The notes under the pieces: generated by a model
What the model was told of the DNA's origin: nothing
Database searches by the model: none
The model's input: the letters and a program-made list of their open reading frames with translations, nothing else
Origin: Gamarada debralockiae
Lineage: Eukaryota > Ascomycota > Leotiomycetes > Helotiales > Hyphodiscaceae
Length of the DNA stretch: 64,000 nt
Reading direction: 5' to 3'
NCBI GenBank assembly: GCA_002803225.1
Contig: NXFV01000401.1
Coordinates: 1-64,000, forward strand
Translations under genes and position numbers: made by a program
Shown here: positions 1-10,911 of the stretch, piece after piece
How positions within the stretch are numbered: position 1 is the first letter of the stretch
Layout of the letters: every line of letters begins with the position of its first letter

Positions 1-487
1 AGCAGGAACGGTCAGACGCCGCTGTCGTGGGCGGCACGGAATGGGCACGAGGCCATAGTGAAGCTGCTGCTCGAGAAGGGCGCTGAGCTCGAGTCCAAGG
101 ATAAGTACGGTCGGACGCCGCTGTCGTGGGCAGCAGAGAATGGGCACGAGGCCGTAGTGAGGCTGCTGCTCGAGAAGGGCGCTGAGCTCGAGTCCAAGGA
201 TAAGTCCGGTCGGACGCCGCTATCGTGGGCAGCATGGAATAGGCATGAGGCCGTAGTGAAGCTACTGCTCGAGAAGGGCGCTGAGCTCGAGTCCAAGGAT
301 AAGGACGGTCAGACGCCACTGTCGTGGGCAGCAGGGGATGGGCACGAGGCCGTAGTGAGGCTACTGCTCGAGAAGGGCGCTGAGCTTGAGTCCAAGAGCG
401 AGTCCGGTCAGACGCCGCTGTCGTGGGCGGCACGGAATGGGCGTAGTGAGGCTGCTGCTCGAGAAGGGTGCTAAGCAATCCCAATAA
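1..487 (+). pseudogene. Ankyrin-repeat protein, 3' end, last repeat frameshifted
   Basis: The frame is open from the first base of the window, so the 5' part lies outside. It encodes four and a half ankyrin repeats of 33 residues (99 bp). Each carries the TPLSWAA and [16 protein letters not shown] core of the ankyrin fold, a protein-protein interaction scaffold. The units are nearly identical in DNA. Differences fall mainly at the residue before GQTP/GRTP (N, Y, S, D, S), at the residue after SWAA (R, E, W, G, R) and at the K/R after VV. In the fifth unit 8 bp are missing after the codons for RNG (about 441-442), compared with the other units. This throws translation into another frame that stops at 472-474. 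The original frame would have stopped at 485-487. The partner domain is upstream and unseen: it could be a NACHT or other NLR-type receptor or a plain ankyrin protein. Confidence 0.75.
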
Positions 488-1100
488 TTTGACCTGGCCA
501 AAATGCCTTTCGTGCAACCGCAGTATAAATCTTTACACCTTACCATCTTTATGTTATATATATATAATATAATAACTTTGATAGAGAGAGGCTTGGGGAA
601 GCTGATGTTTATATACTGTGCTTTGAAGTGTTGCCACTGGGTGGTTCCAGCATGTTCCAGCATGTTCTGGATACAGAACTATCAATAAATAGTCAGCGCT
701 AGGCTCGGTCCTTTAGGGCCCGACCCCAAAGTCAGCGCTTCAGATCATTAAAATGCACCGAAAACCTTAACAACACACCTATTTTCGCCCAAAATTATGT
801 ACTATTATGATCTAACCTATATATTATTCAAGATATATAAAATCATCTCCTGCTTGAATTGTATTATAGCCTTCTAGAGTTGTATTACCATTATCCATCT
901 CTATATCTTCCTCTTCAATCTCCTTCTCTGCTATCACATGGAGTTCGGAGCACTACAGCTGACCTCGTGTTGCTTGACTTGAGACTTTGGAAAAGTTTCC
1001 CTTGAAATACTGCAATAGATATCATAAACTTCATAGCACGATGCACTTGCACATATTGTTGTTCCAACCCACTCCCAACCACACTGCTATGGCAAATATC
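488..1100. other. Intergenic, no gene recognised
   Basis: About 0.6 kb, AT-rich in 780-960, between the ankyrin remnant and the convergent end of the RTT106 gene. Short open frames here have no recognisable product. No tRNA or clear repeat was seen. Confidence 0.5.
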
Positions 1101-2628
1101 TTACAGCTCATCCTCATCCCCATCATCCTCCTCATCACCTTCCTCAACTTCACCACCACCCTCCCCATCCTCTTCCTCCCCACTACTTGTTCCTTCACCC
1201 TCACTCTCCCCCTCACTCCCCGGATCATAGTCCTCCTCCTCCTCATCCTCCTCATCAACCTCCTGCTGTTCCAACTCCCCAGCAGCTTTCTCCAATTCTC
1301 CAGCCTCCACATTACCAACCACATTCCCCTCCTCATCCTTCATCACATTAACATTAAGCCTCTTCGCCTTCCGCTGCTCAGCCATACTCTTATCCTGCAA
1401 TCCATGCCTCTTGACAAATTCGTCGATCCCGGCGAAATCTTCTTGGTCTAGCATCGAGAACTCGAATTCCTCTACCCCCTCCTCCTCTTGCCCTGGCACT
1501 GAGATATCAACCTCCACACTCAGATTGAATGTCCGTTGTAACACAGAAGTGTAGGAGACCGCAGCAATCCGCTCATGCGGCAGGAAAAGTAGAGGTTTCT
1601 TGAAACCCCACAGTATTCCCGTAGGCAAGAAAAACAAATATCCATCCTTACTCCCCCTGAACGCCTTAACATGCACGGCCTTCTCATTCGGTCGCTGCGG
1701 CTGTCTCTGCACCGAATGGAACAACTTCTCATCTGCCTCCACAATCTTCACATCACTCTTCCCCGCTGCTTTTAACCTGGCCTTGATAGCCCAGTCGAAT
1801 AATGTCTTGTAATCATCTGCTACGGCTTGAGCAGAAGCAGATTCGGGACCGGATATAGAGCCAGGTTTTGGGGCGGAGTCTGGGATCGTGAAGACGAGAG
1901 GTTCGGGAATGGGTGGGCTGCCTGGAGTAGATTTGTTGGGGGTGATGGTTGAGTGATGGGGAAAGAGGGTGTAGTTGTGTTGCTTTTGGGATTTTTCAGG
2001 GATGGGGAGGAGGAAGGCTGACTCTGTTGGTCATTCTTGTTAGCTACATCCTATAGCTAGCTTGAAAGTGAGGGGGAGAGGATGGAGGTACCTATATCTG
2101 CCCACGCATAACTGATACCCGGCACAGGCTCCTTGGAGTCTGGTAATCTAGCATAGAGATGCGAAGATGTGAAGCAGAGAGTATATTTCTTCCTTTGCGG
2201 TACCACGACAGAAATGTCTTTGATTTCGAGGAGGACGGGGTCGTTTCCACTGGCCACTGAGCTGGCAGTACCATTTGCTTTGGCTTTCCCATTTGTGCCG
2301 TTTGTGGCAGGGCGATTAGGGAGGTCTTCGTCTAGACGGCGCTTTTTGGATGCGGGTTCTGAGTTAGACGAGGGGGTGAGGGTGCAGACGTGAAGGGAGA
2401 TTTGGTTGAAGAGCTCGATGTAGGCTGGGCCCGCAGCTAGAAACCCCAGATCAGTTGATATCCTGTGAAATTTGAGGATTTTGGTGGGACTGAGATATAT
2501 GAAGGGGCCCTAATGATAGAAGGCTGGGAATATTAGAACATACCTGCTGCTGCTCGAATAGCTGCTTGGATATCAGCACGGCCTTCAAACGCCTGCTCAA
2601 GACTTTTCTGATCAAGCTTGGAAGTCAT
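1101..2628 (-). CDS. RTT106: Histone chaperone Rtt106
   Basis: Rtt106 binds histone H3-H4, notably newly made H3 acetylated on K56, and deposits it on DNA during replication and in heterochromatin silencing. Three exons are read on the minus strand: 2628-2544, 2436-2092 and 2023-1101. The introns, 2543-2437 and 2091-2024, have GT-AG ends. The product is about 450 aa. An N-terminal helical segment opens with [14 protein letters not shown], followed by a basic KKRRLDED patch. A first pleckstrin-like region (exon 2, [19 protein letters not shown]) and a second (exon 3, [15 protein letters not shown] then [16 protein letters not shown]) are the double PH module of the family. The last 60 or so residues are almost all D, E, G and S, ending DEDEL, as usual for this chaperone. 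The start was chosen because it gives the family N terminus and joins exon 2 in phase. It is the first of a block of conserved core genes. Confidence 0.93.
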
Positions 2629-3302
2629 GTCGAGAATTTGAGACGCCAAGAATGGAAATTGGTGTTGATGTAAATAGGTGGTGTTGTTCAAAGGAGACGC
2701 GAGTTTGTTCGGCGCGCTTTGGACAGCTGAAACTTTGAGCCTTGCGCTTGCGATGATGTCAGTAAGGGAGTCGATCAGGAGGAAAAATGTCGGATTTATA
2801 TGAACAACTTCATTCTATTCACAGATTGCTAGTTTCTCATGTTGAACTTGATAATTTGATTTAAAACTAGTTTATCTGGGATGTTGTACGTTGGTGGCGA
2901 AAGTAGGAATGGATATTCTGCTGGAAAGAAAGCCTTGTAGTTGACTAGCCTTCTAGGGGATTACAGCATCTTCCTCCCAGATCGATTGTGGGGCAGACGC
3001 TTCTCCTAATGGAATCCCTCTCGATCCCTTCATTTCTGGTAACGTCCAAAAATAGGAAGCACCTAGAAAGCAAAGTTTACAGTCCAATCTGAACTTGGAC
3101 CAGGTCTCTGTAAAAGTGGTATTAATTGGCTGGCGGATCTAAATGAACAACCTCAAGCCCTCAAAACTCACACTAGGACCTTATAGTCCAAAATGCCCAT
3201 AACGACACAGTCGAGGCGAAAGAATCTGGATGAAAATGGTATGTCTCATGAAGAAAACGCCCAACTCCCCAACATAATGTACATCATAATCTATCAATCG
3301 TC
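2629..3302. other. Intergenic between RTT106 and the syntaxin gene
   Basis: About 0.67 kb containing the RTT106 promoter and the 3' region of the syntaxin gene. No further gene is supported. Confidence 0.5.
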
Positions 3303-4173
3303 TCAACCTAGCGTTGCTGCGAGAACTATGACAGTCAGGATGACCGCCAAAATCAACAGTAAACAGCAAGCCTTCGACCTTGCATTCTTCTGGTATCTCG
3401 CCGCACTTCTCAACTCTAGATCCGCACCTCTCGTATCGGTTCTCGTGTTCTCGACGTTATTCGATATCACATCCAGCTGCTCGCCTTGCTCGCTGACAAT
3501 ATGTGCCACATCTCGGAAGAGCTCGTTCAACTCAGTGACACCTTGTTCGATATTCCGGATCTCCGCCTCTCGCTCGACAATCAACGAGTCCTGGAAATCC
3601 ACCTCATCCTGCGAAGCCAGTCGCAACTGCTCTTGTGATTGTTGTTGTCCAATTTGATTGCCACCTTCTGCGCCAGGTGACTGTTGCTCTTCTAATGCGA
3701 GTCGTGCTGCCGATGCAGAAGATCGTTGCTTCTCGAGGGCTTGACGTTGAACTCCTTGGAAAGTCGTGAGGTTGTTTTGGAACTCTTTGGCGACCTTCTG
3801 CTGGGTATATTTTTGCGATGGCTAATATCGAATTAAGTAAATGGAACAAAAACGTTCAGAACTGTTGAAAGCTTACGCTGACATCCTCCCATGATTGCAA
3901 CTTCTTCACGCCCTCTCCGACATCCTTGAAAGTGTCCTTCGTCTCTTCCAAAATATTATGGACTCTTTCACGCAGTCTCTCGGTATCCCGCTTTGTGCCC
4001 AGTAATGACACTTCGTTGGAAAGTCTTGAAATATTGCCGGTCAAGTTGAACAGCTTTGCCATGAGGTCTTGCGACAGCTTCTGGAATTCCGGATCGTCTG
4101 TGTAATGCGGATCATCTTGTCGTCGCGTAGTGGTCGGCTGCGACTCCAACGAGGATAACTGATCAAAAGACAT
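3303..4173 (-). CDS. PEP12: Endosomal/vacuolar Qa-SNARE (Pep12/syntaxin-7 type)
   Basis: A t-SNARE that drives membrane fusion at endosomes and the vacuole. Two exons, 4173-3877 and 3821-3303, flank a 55-bp intron (donor GTAAGC, acceptor TTAG) joined in phase 0. The product is 271 aa, typical for the family. Residues about 30-130 form the helical Habc-type region. A Gln/Ser/Ala-rich linker follows, then the SNARE motif from about 174 (VDFQDSLIVEREAEI) to about 237, with Gln211 of the SEQGEQLD segment at the central layer position. A C-terminal membrane anchor fills residues about 250-271 (CCLLLILAVILTVIVLAA) with only a few residues behind it, as in tail-anchored SNAREs. The match is to the Pep12/syntaxin-7/12 group rather than Sso or Sed5. 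The exact paralogue (Pep12 or Vam3) cannot be separated here, and many filamentous fungi have only one. Confidence 0.88.
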
Positions 4174-4524
4174 GATGGTGATAATGAAGGAAAGGTAAGA
4201 AATTGGTAGGTGAAGCAATAGAGTGTTTATGGGACAATCTCGTTGCCTACGCCGATGATGTTTGTGATGGAGGAGGTTGACGTACCCGATTTAGCGGCAA
4301 AGCTCCGCCCTAGCGGCGGGATGGCTTGGCGTTTTTCTCTCTCAGGCACCGTCGCATTTATTTTGCCTGGAAACCAATGTCAACAATTGAACGATTGAAC
4401 GACTTTTCCGATTTTCCCAAATCCACAACGACAACATGACCAGAATACCGTCATAATCTGAAAATTCTACTTCAGCACAGTCTTTACAACCAGAACGGGC
4501 TCGTGTGCCCTGGAATTTCACAAC

Positions 4525-6538
4525 ATGGCGCCCACACCAAGAATTCGTCCTTACAAGGACTTCTTGACACCAGCCTTGCACAGAAGATTCGCAATGGCAA
4601 CAGTTGTCCTTCTTTTCCTCTGCTATTTCGAATCCCTTTGTATCGGCGAATGGAAGCACTGTAGGTGATCAGATTCCGAATCACGTAGATCTGCCCTCTG
4701 ACTCGTTCTGCAGTGTTTTGGGCATGGTTTCCATTCGGAAGAGCTGGTATACGAACAGGACTCCTATTCATACCCGCCTTCATGATATTTATTCTTCGAG
4801 TCGCTCAGCTACACGTGGGCTTTCGAACCTCGAATTCGGCATTCCACACTTTCGTACGATATGCGCCTCGATTTCAAACAATACAAACCGCAGGGTGGTA
4901 TTTGTTTTCAGCATACCTCTTCAGCGAAATCTACATATGGTCTGCACCGAAGGACGCAGACCTGAACAGGATTAAAATGATTCGGAACACTGAAAGGCCA
5001 ACGCTCAATGAGAGACCGATATATTTGACATGCTTCCTCTACTTTCTCGCGATTGTCCAGACTGGATTCCACCTTTACTACGACTACGACCGGATAGATA
5101 TGCCAATAACAAAGACGAAGCCTCAAGGTTCATCTGGTGAAGGCGCGCATTCAGTTGTCTCTCCAGAAGTACAGCTCAGAACGAAGCTTCTGCCATTGGC
5201 GATGAGCGCTCTTTACCGTTCTGTGGTAATGGCCATTGTGTCACCTATTATTTACTCTTTCACCATCCGGGATTTTGCATGGGGCTTTACTCGATCCTTC
5301 GCCAAATACTTTTGGAGTCTTCCTAAATCCAACGCCCTTCCCACCGTTCGACCTTTCCACTGGAGCCTTCTCATGAGGACCGTCAGCGCAGGATTCCTCC
5401 TCATCATGTTGTGGGAAGTTGGAAACACTGCTTTCTCGGCATATGTGGCGCAGGAACCACTGAAGAATGGGAGACCTATCACATACGAGTCGAGAGACCC
5501 AAATGGCAGCTTGTTGACGGGCTTGAAGGGAAAGAAGTTGCAGACTAGAGTAGGTTGTGTCCTTCAGCGATGTGATTTAGTCTGACTGGCTTGACATAGG
5601 CATTTGCTTTCTGGGAACTTGCATATATTGCAGAGCGTTTCCAAGGCCGGCGAAAAGTAATCTACGAAGAAATCGATCGAAAGGGCGGATCGACTTGGTC
5701 CCAAATACTTGCAATATGCCTAGAAACAATCACAGCGATTGACAAACGTATTGCCGAGTACAACGGAATCCCGATAGTTGATGAAGTTAAGCTGAAGAAG
5801 AGGGAAGGGCCCATTCCAGAACTTCCTCGGATAGGCAAACCACTGAAAGATGGGATCGCAACATCTGGAGATCTCTTCGACTCTACACCTCGTCATAAGT
5901 CAAGAGGCGCAGGTGTTGTCCAAGCCTTCGACACGATCTCGAAGTCTCTCGGTCAATCGCCTCCTCGCTCTTCCCCAACAGCATCGAAACTCTTAGCAAA
6001 GGCTGAAAACGCCGTTCTTACTTCGAAGCAAAAGGAGGAAGTCGCCAAGGATGGATTCCCAGCTCTCTTCCGGGATTGGGCAACCTGGTTCTTGCAGACC
6101 AATTTTGGTTGGCCATTCAGACAGGAATACAGACGAAAAATAGCAAACGTGGTGTTGGGATCGCCGTATGGAGATATTGGAATCATTGTCGATGCTATAG
6201 ACTCGCTGACCAGATTGGCTGTATGCAGTCTGCAGGAGGATAAATACGGAAACGTCCAGAGAGATGTGAAGAAGATCATTCAAACCCTCACTGCGACGGT
6301 TACAAAGCTCGAGAAGTTCAAGAAGAGCATTGGAGTTCATTGGACTGATGTGGAGAAGAAGCAAGAGAGTCCTGAAGTTGACACTATCTTGACTGCATTG
6401 AAGGGGGGTCTGAATCAATTGATCGAAGCATTTGGAAACTACAGCGAGGATTTGAGGTTGAGCCAGAGCGAGATGAGGATGGCAAGGGAGGCGGCAACAC
6501 CAGCACCAGGAAGGAAGGAAATGGAAGAGAAAAAGTAG
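4525..6538 (+). CDS. NDC1: Nuclear pore/spindle pole membrane protein Ndc1
   Basis: Ndc1 anchors nuclear pore complexes, and in yeast the spindle pole body, in the nuclear envelope. Three exons (4525-4660, 4714-5549, 5600-6538) with introns of 53 and 50 bp (donors GTAGGT, acceptors CAG and TAG) give 636 aa, close to the family length. The N-terminal segment (RPYKDFLTPALHRRF) precedes a set of membrane spans: about residues 23-43, 50-75, 105-125, 155-175, 210-235 and 270-290. This multi-pass N half and the soluble, helical C half (residues about 330-636) are the Ndc1/Nup layout. The start has a reasonable context and gives a hydrophobic first span directly after a basic N terminus. The 3' end is a Lys/Glu-rich tail. 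The gene is divergent from the syntaxin gene, with about 350 bp between the two starts. Confidence 0.9.
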
Positions 6539-7038
6539 ACAGGCTATGATATTCAACATGGTGTACTATACAAATCATTGTACAAAACTTTGACGAAATA
6601 CAAAACGGTCTAGATCTGACTCGAGTGAAAAGAGGCAAGAGCTATGATCTCCGCCATCTCATTCGATTAACCGTCCGATATCCGGGCCGGAGTCAACTTC
6701 TAAACCATAATTAACCAACCTTAACGCCATCCAGGTGCCGAAGTGATTAGCACGTAGCAAGCGTACATCCTCATGAATAAAGTTTTCAATATGTTCAGCA
6801 CCATAGCCAGACATAACCGAAATCCAGCGATTGCGGCGTCCTCAAACACCCCCTGTCAGCGGCTAGATGTAAATGGCGGGGCATTGCTCGCTTCACCTGC
6901 CCATATATTAAAGAGCTCCAACCCCAAACAACATACGATGCTTCTTCCACAGCTTCCCATTTTCGCAGCTTTTGAGCTCTTCCCTCCGGAATTTGTTCCC
7001 ACATCAACTGAACCCGTGAGGCTTGTATATAAGTGACA
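6539..7038. other. Intergenic between NDC1 and ACH1
   Basis: About 0.5 kb holding the NDC1 3' region and the ACH1 promoter. Small overlapping frames on both strands here look like chance openings. A TATATAA stands at 7026-7032, very close to the ACH1 start, so it is probably not a classical TATA box for that start. Confidence 0.4.
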
Positions 7039-8844
7039 ATGGCATCTTCGGCAGCTTTGACAGCCTCCGCTGCGCTGAAATCGAGAGTCCGCAGACCTAG
7101 TTTGTTGAAGAAGCTGGCTCATCCTGAGGATTTGATACCGCTTTTTCCGAATGGTGCTTATATTGGATGGTCGGGGTTTACGGGTGTTGGGTACCCTAAG
7201 TGCGTATCAATCCTCCCTCCACAATTCCAATTCCCTTTCCCTTGAGGTGGGCGGAAAGTGCGGGGCATTTTCCAGAACTCTTGCTAACACGAATTATGAA
7301 CGCAGGAAGATCCCAACGATGCTCGCAGACCATGTCGAGAAGAACAACCTGCAAGGCAAGCTCAGGTATTCGCTCTTCGTGGGTGCCTCCTCTGGAGCAG
7401 AGACAGAGAATCGCTGGGCGAAATTGAATATGATTGAGAGGCGGAGTCCGCATCAAGTTGGGAAGGAGATTGCGAAGGGAATTAACAATGGAAATATCAA
7501 TTTCTTTGACAAGCATTTGTCTATGTTCCCGGTGGATTTGGTTTATGTGAGTTGAGGAAATGGCGGAGGGAGGGCGTAGAGAGCTGATGTTCGGTTTTAG
7601 GGATTTTATACGAAGGACAAACCGAATAAGAAGCTGGATGTGGTTATTGTGGAGGCTACTGCTATTACCGAAGATGGAGGGATCATTCCTGGTGCTTCGG
7701 TGGGAGCTTCACCAGAACTGATCCAGATGGCGGACAAGATCATCGTCGAAGTCAACACCTCCATGCCATCATTCGAAGGTCTCCACGATATCACAATGAC
7801 ACAACTTCCTCCCCACCGAAAGCCATACCTGATCATGGCCCCCGAAGATCGAATTGGCACCACTTCGATTCCCGTTGATTCTGAAAAGATCGTTGCAATC
7901 CTCGAATCCGACTACAGAGACCACACAACTGAAAACTCACCAGCAGACGCAACATCCAGGGGAATCGCAAATCATTTGATTGAGTTCCTCGAGCACGAGG
8001 TCACCCACGACCGTCTTCCTAAGAACCTTCTTCCTATTCAATCTGGTATCGGAAATATTGCGAATGCCGTCATTGGTGGTCTCGCAGAGTCAAAGTTTGA
8101 AAATCTGAAAGTCTGGACTGAGGTATTTCCCTGTTCTCCACAGCTTGAAACGCCGCAATCACTAATATGAGTCAGGTTCTGCAAGATACGTTCCTGGATC
8201 TCTTCGATTCCGGCCGTCTCGACTTCGCAACAGCAACTTCAATCCGTTTCTCTCCAGATGGATTCCAGCGCTTCTACGATGGCTGGGAGCAATACTATAA
8301 CAAACTTCTCCTCCGCCCCCAACAAGTCTCCAACTCCCCAGAAATCATCCGAAGGCTAGGAGTAATCGGCATGAACACCCCTGTCGAAGTAGACATCTAC
8401 GCCCACGCAAATAGTACTTGCGTAATGGGATCCCGAATGCTGAACGGACTCGGCGGATCTGCCGATTTCCTGCGCGCTGCAAAATACAGCATCATGCATA
8501 CACCTTCCTCCAGACCATCAAAAACAGATCCTCATGGTGTGAGCTGTATTGTGCCGATGTGCACGCATGTCGATCAGACGGAACACGATCTTGATGTCGT
8601 GGTTACGGAGCAAGGATTGGCGGATGTGAGAGGATTGAGTCCGAAGGAGCGAGCGAAGGTTATTATTGAGAAGTGCGCACATCCGGAGTATAAACCGATT
8701 TTGGAGGACTACTTTAAGAAGGCGGAGTTTGAGTGTATGAGGAGGGGATGGGGACATGAACCACATTTGTTGTGGAATAGTTTTGATATGCATAAGGCCC
8801 TTGATCAGGAGGGGAGCATGAAGAAGATCAAAACTTGGGGTTGA
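7039..8844 (+). CDS. ACH1: Acetyl-CoA hydrolase / acetate CoA-transferase
   Basis: A mitochondrial enzyme that in fungi moves CoA between succinyl-CoA and acetate, and more weakly hydrolyses acetyl-CoA, letting cells grow on or detoxify acetate and propionate. Four exons (7039-7199, 7306-7546, 7601-8122, 8176-8844) join in frame to 530 aa, the usual length. The basic, Ser/Ala-rich N terminus suits a mitochondrial presequence. Family landmarks are the early [20 protein letters not shown] segment, the [21 protein letters not shown] segment, the glycine loop [13 protein letters not shown] followed by Glu308 (VWTE, likely the catalytic glutamate of this CoA-transferase fold), and [16 protein letters not shown] near the C terminus. 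A GTG lies two codons upstream in frame, but the ATG at 7039 is the natural start. Nothing is broken. Confidence 0.95.
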
Positions 8845-9286
8845 GGAATTGGGCGGCTAGAAAAGCTTGTAGGTATGGGATGTCACATAGGAATGGCGAA
8901 CTGTGGGAGACTGGATATTTATGGAAAAGGTACATGACGAAAATGTTTTCTTGTGCTTTCCCTCCAGTGCAGCCTTTTAAAGCAGAGTGCTGCCCGTCTT
9001 CTTGTAGAGCTGCTCCAGGAAGTCACGCGATCACTCTGTTTCGATTTATGTACTCAAGAAGATTACTTTACCTTATTTCAGCGCATTAACCAGTAATCGT
9101 GCCACGATAATTCTTTTGGGGTTTGAGTTCAGTTCAGCTTCGAAGATTGAAAGTTGACTGCTAGTCTCGTGGCCCAAAACTTCCGCACTCGGCGCGTCTT
9201 GACCTTCGCTTAGTCTCCTGACCCGCGAACACTTCAACTCCAACAATAGAACCTTCACTTCAATCCCACTCCTCTTTACGCCAACC
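8845..9286. other. Intergenic, no gene recognised
   Basis: About 0.44 kb between ACH1 and the coiled-coil gene. It probably contains the ACH1 terminator and the next promoter; no specific site was identified. Confidence 0.4.
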
Positions 9287-10911
9287 ATGGCGACGAACAC
9301 TTTTGCCTCTCTTCCCAGCGTTGGAACTCATGGCGTGCCTCTCGAACCAACGATTCTTCCTGAAGCCGATTCACTGACTGGACGGCTCGACAGCTTCCAA
9401 CATATCACTTCACAGGAAGAATACAAAAAATTCTCCCCCGAGGAGCTACGCTGGGGAGATTACTCTGCCGATGCGGAGCGGAAGAGAAATGACATACTTT
9501 GGCAGTTTGAGAACCATCAAATTGAAGCAATGGAAAGTCCTCCCGACGACCACGAGTCCGACTACCCGGTGGAATTATTCACAATGACGTGGTCAAGAAG
9601 CTTCAGGATGAACTGGATAGGAAAGAATTGGAGTTGAGAGAGCTGAAGGATAACATCGAGGGTGAAAAGAAGGAAGCGGTCGAGCAGGCGGTCGAGGAGA
9701 TTAGGGAGGCAAAGGAGGCTGTAGAGAAGAAAGTGGTTTCTGCTAATGAACGACTGGAGAAGGTTATACAGCAGGCGAAGGAACGAAGTCGAATTCAGAC
9801 AGTCAGGCTGAAAGAGGCATTGGACAATGGCTGGAAAAATTTGAACGATTCGCAAGCCTCGGAGCTTGTAGAGACCAATTCAGTGGTCGTTGCGAAGATC
9901 AAGGAGAAGGTGGAGGCTATGAAGAAAGAAATCATGAAAGGAGACAGGGTCGAGAATGGATTGTCAGATACTCAAGTTCACCAAATCCTCCTAACGAATC
10001 CACTGGCCAGAAGCATCTTCACCGCAAACCTCAAGAAGAAGATGGAGACAGAGAAGGACAAAATCAAAGCAGAAACGAGGGCCGAATACGAGGCAAAAAT
10101 GAAGGCAACAATGAAAGTGGTGAGGGAATCATCTGAACTCGGATCCATACTCGATAGGAAGATAGAGCAGGCAGAAAAGCTTAGGGTCGAATATGAGAGG
10201 AAGGTGGAGGTCATGGATCGCATTCGAGCTGAGTATGACGAGAAGGAGAATGCTATGGCTGAGCGAGTGGAGCTTGCAAAGACCCAGGCGTTTCTCTTGG
10301 CAGAGAAGAAATCGGCTTTGAAACTTTCAATGGCTGAAAAGAGGTCAGCGAATGCAATGGCGAAGTTGGGAATCTTAGAGAAGGCGGCTCAGGATAGCCC
10401 GGGGATGTATGTGAAGGTTCTGTGGGAGAAGATCCAATCCAATCACTCAGCCAAGGTCAACCAATCTTCTCCCAGGGATCTCAGTAGCCCTAACCGCCCG
10501 GGCTCGAAGGCAGGTTCACCATCGAAGAAAGACTGGAAGGAGCTACTGCCGAATCCCCTGATCAAAGGGCAGCTCGAACTTTTGCCACAGGGCAAGATGC
10601 GAGAGGGACGATTGCTCTCCAAGCCAGCTCACTTCCTGAAGAGGCACCCGCTGGGAGAGGAGCAGACCGACCCGTCTTCCAATCCAATCACGCAAAACCA
10701 CTCAGCAACTGGTACTCCTGCAACCCCGTCGAGTCCATTTCCGAAATGGCAGGACGCAGGAGGGTTCCCGGCCTCAGAATCGAATCCCTTTGCGTCGAAT
10801 CGATGGGCAAATAATACAGGCGGAGTGAAGCGAGAGCGGGGAACCGATGATACCGAGGGAGGTGCGGAGCCGTCGAAGAAGCCACGAGTTGAGAATGAGA
10901 TGAATCGTTGA
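9287..10911 (+). CDS. Unidentified coiled-coil protein, one frame break near 9570
   Basis: Two overlapping frames belong to one protein. The first starts at an ATG in good context (ACCATGG) and gives about 90 residues with a SLPSVGTHGVPLEP opening and a FSPEELRWGDY segment, a motif seen in several fungal proteins. The second, one base out of phase, runs to 10911 and gives about 440 residues. Roughly the first 270 of these are Glu/Lys-rich heptad-like coiled coil. The rest is a Ser/Pro-rich tail ending in a basic KKPRVENEMNR, possibly a nuclear localisation signal. The switch lies close to 9565-9590. No good intron is there: only a GTGGAA donor with acceptors 29-38 bp away, too short. One extra base in the CCCGG run would join the frames. 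I do not recognise the family. Either a frameshift mutation, an assembly error or a very unusual intron explains the break. Confidence 0.6.

Noticed and set aside
12..296. Minus-strand Ser-rich frame with internal repeats
   Set aside because: Antisense shadow of the ankyrin repeats; the repetition is inherited from the 99-bp units.
987..1451. 154-codon plus-strand frame rich in Leu/Ile
   Set aside because: It is antisense to the acidic tail of Rtt106, whose coding evidence is much stronger.
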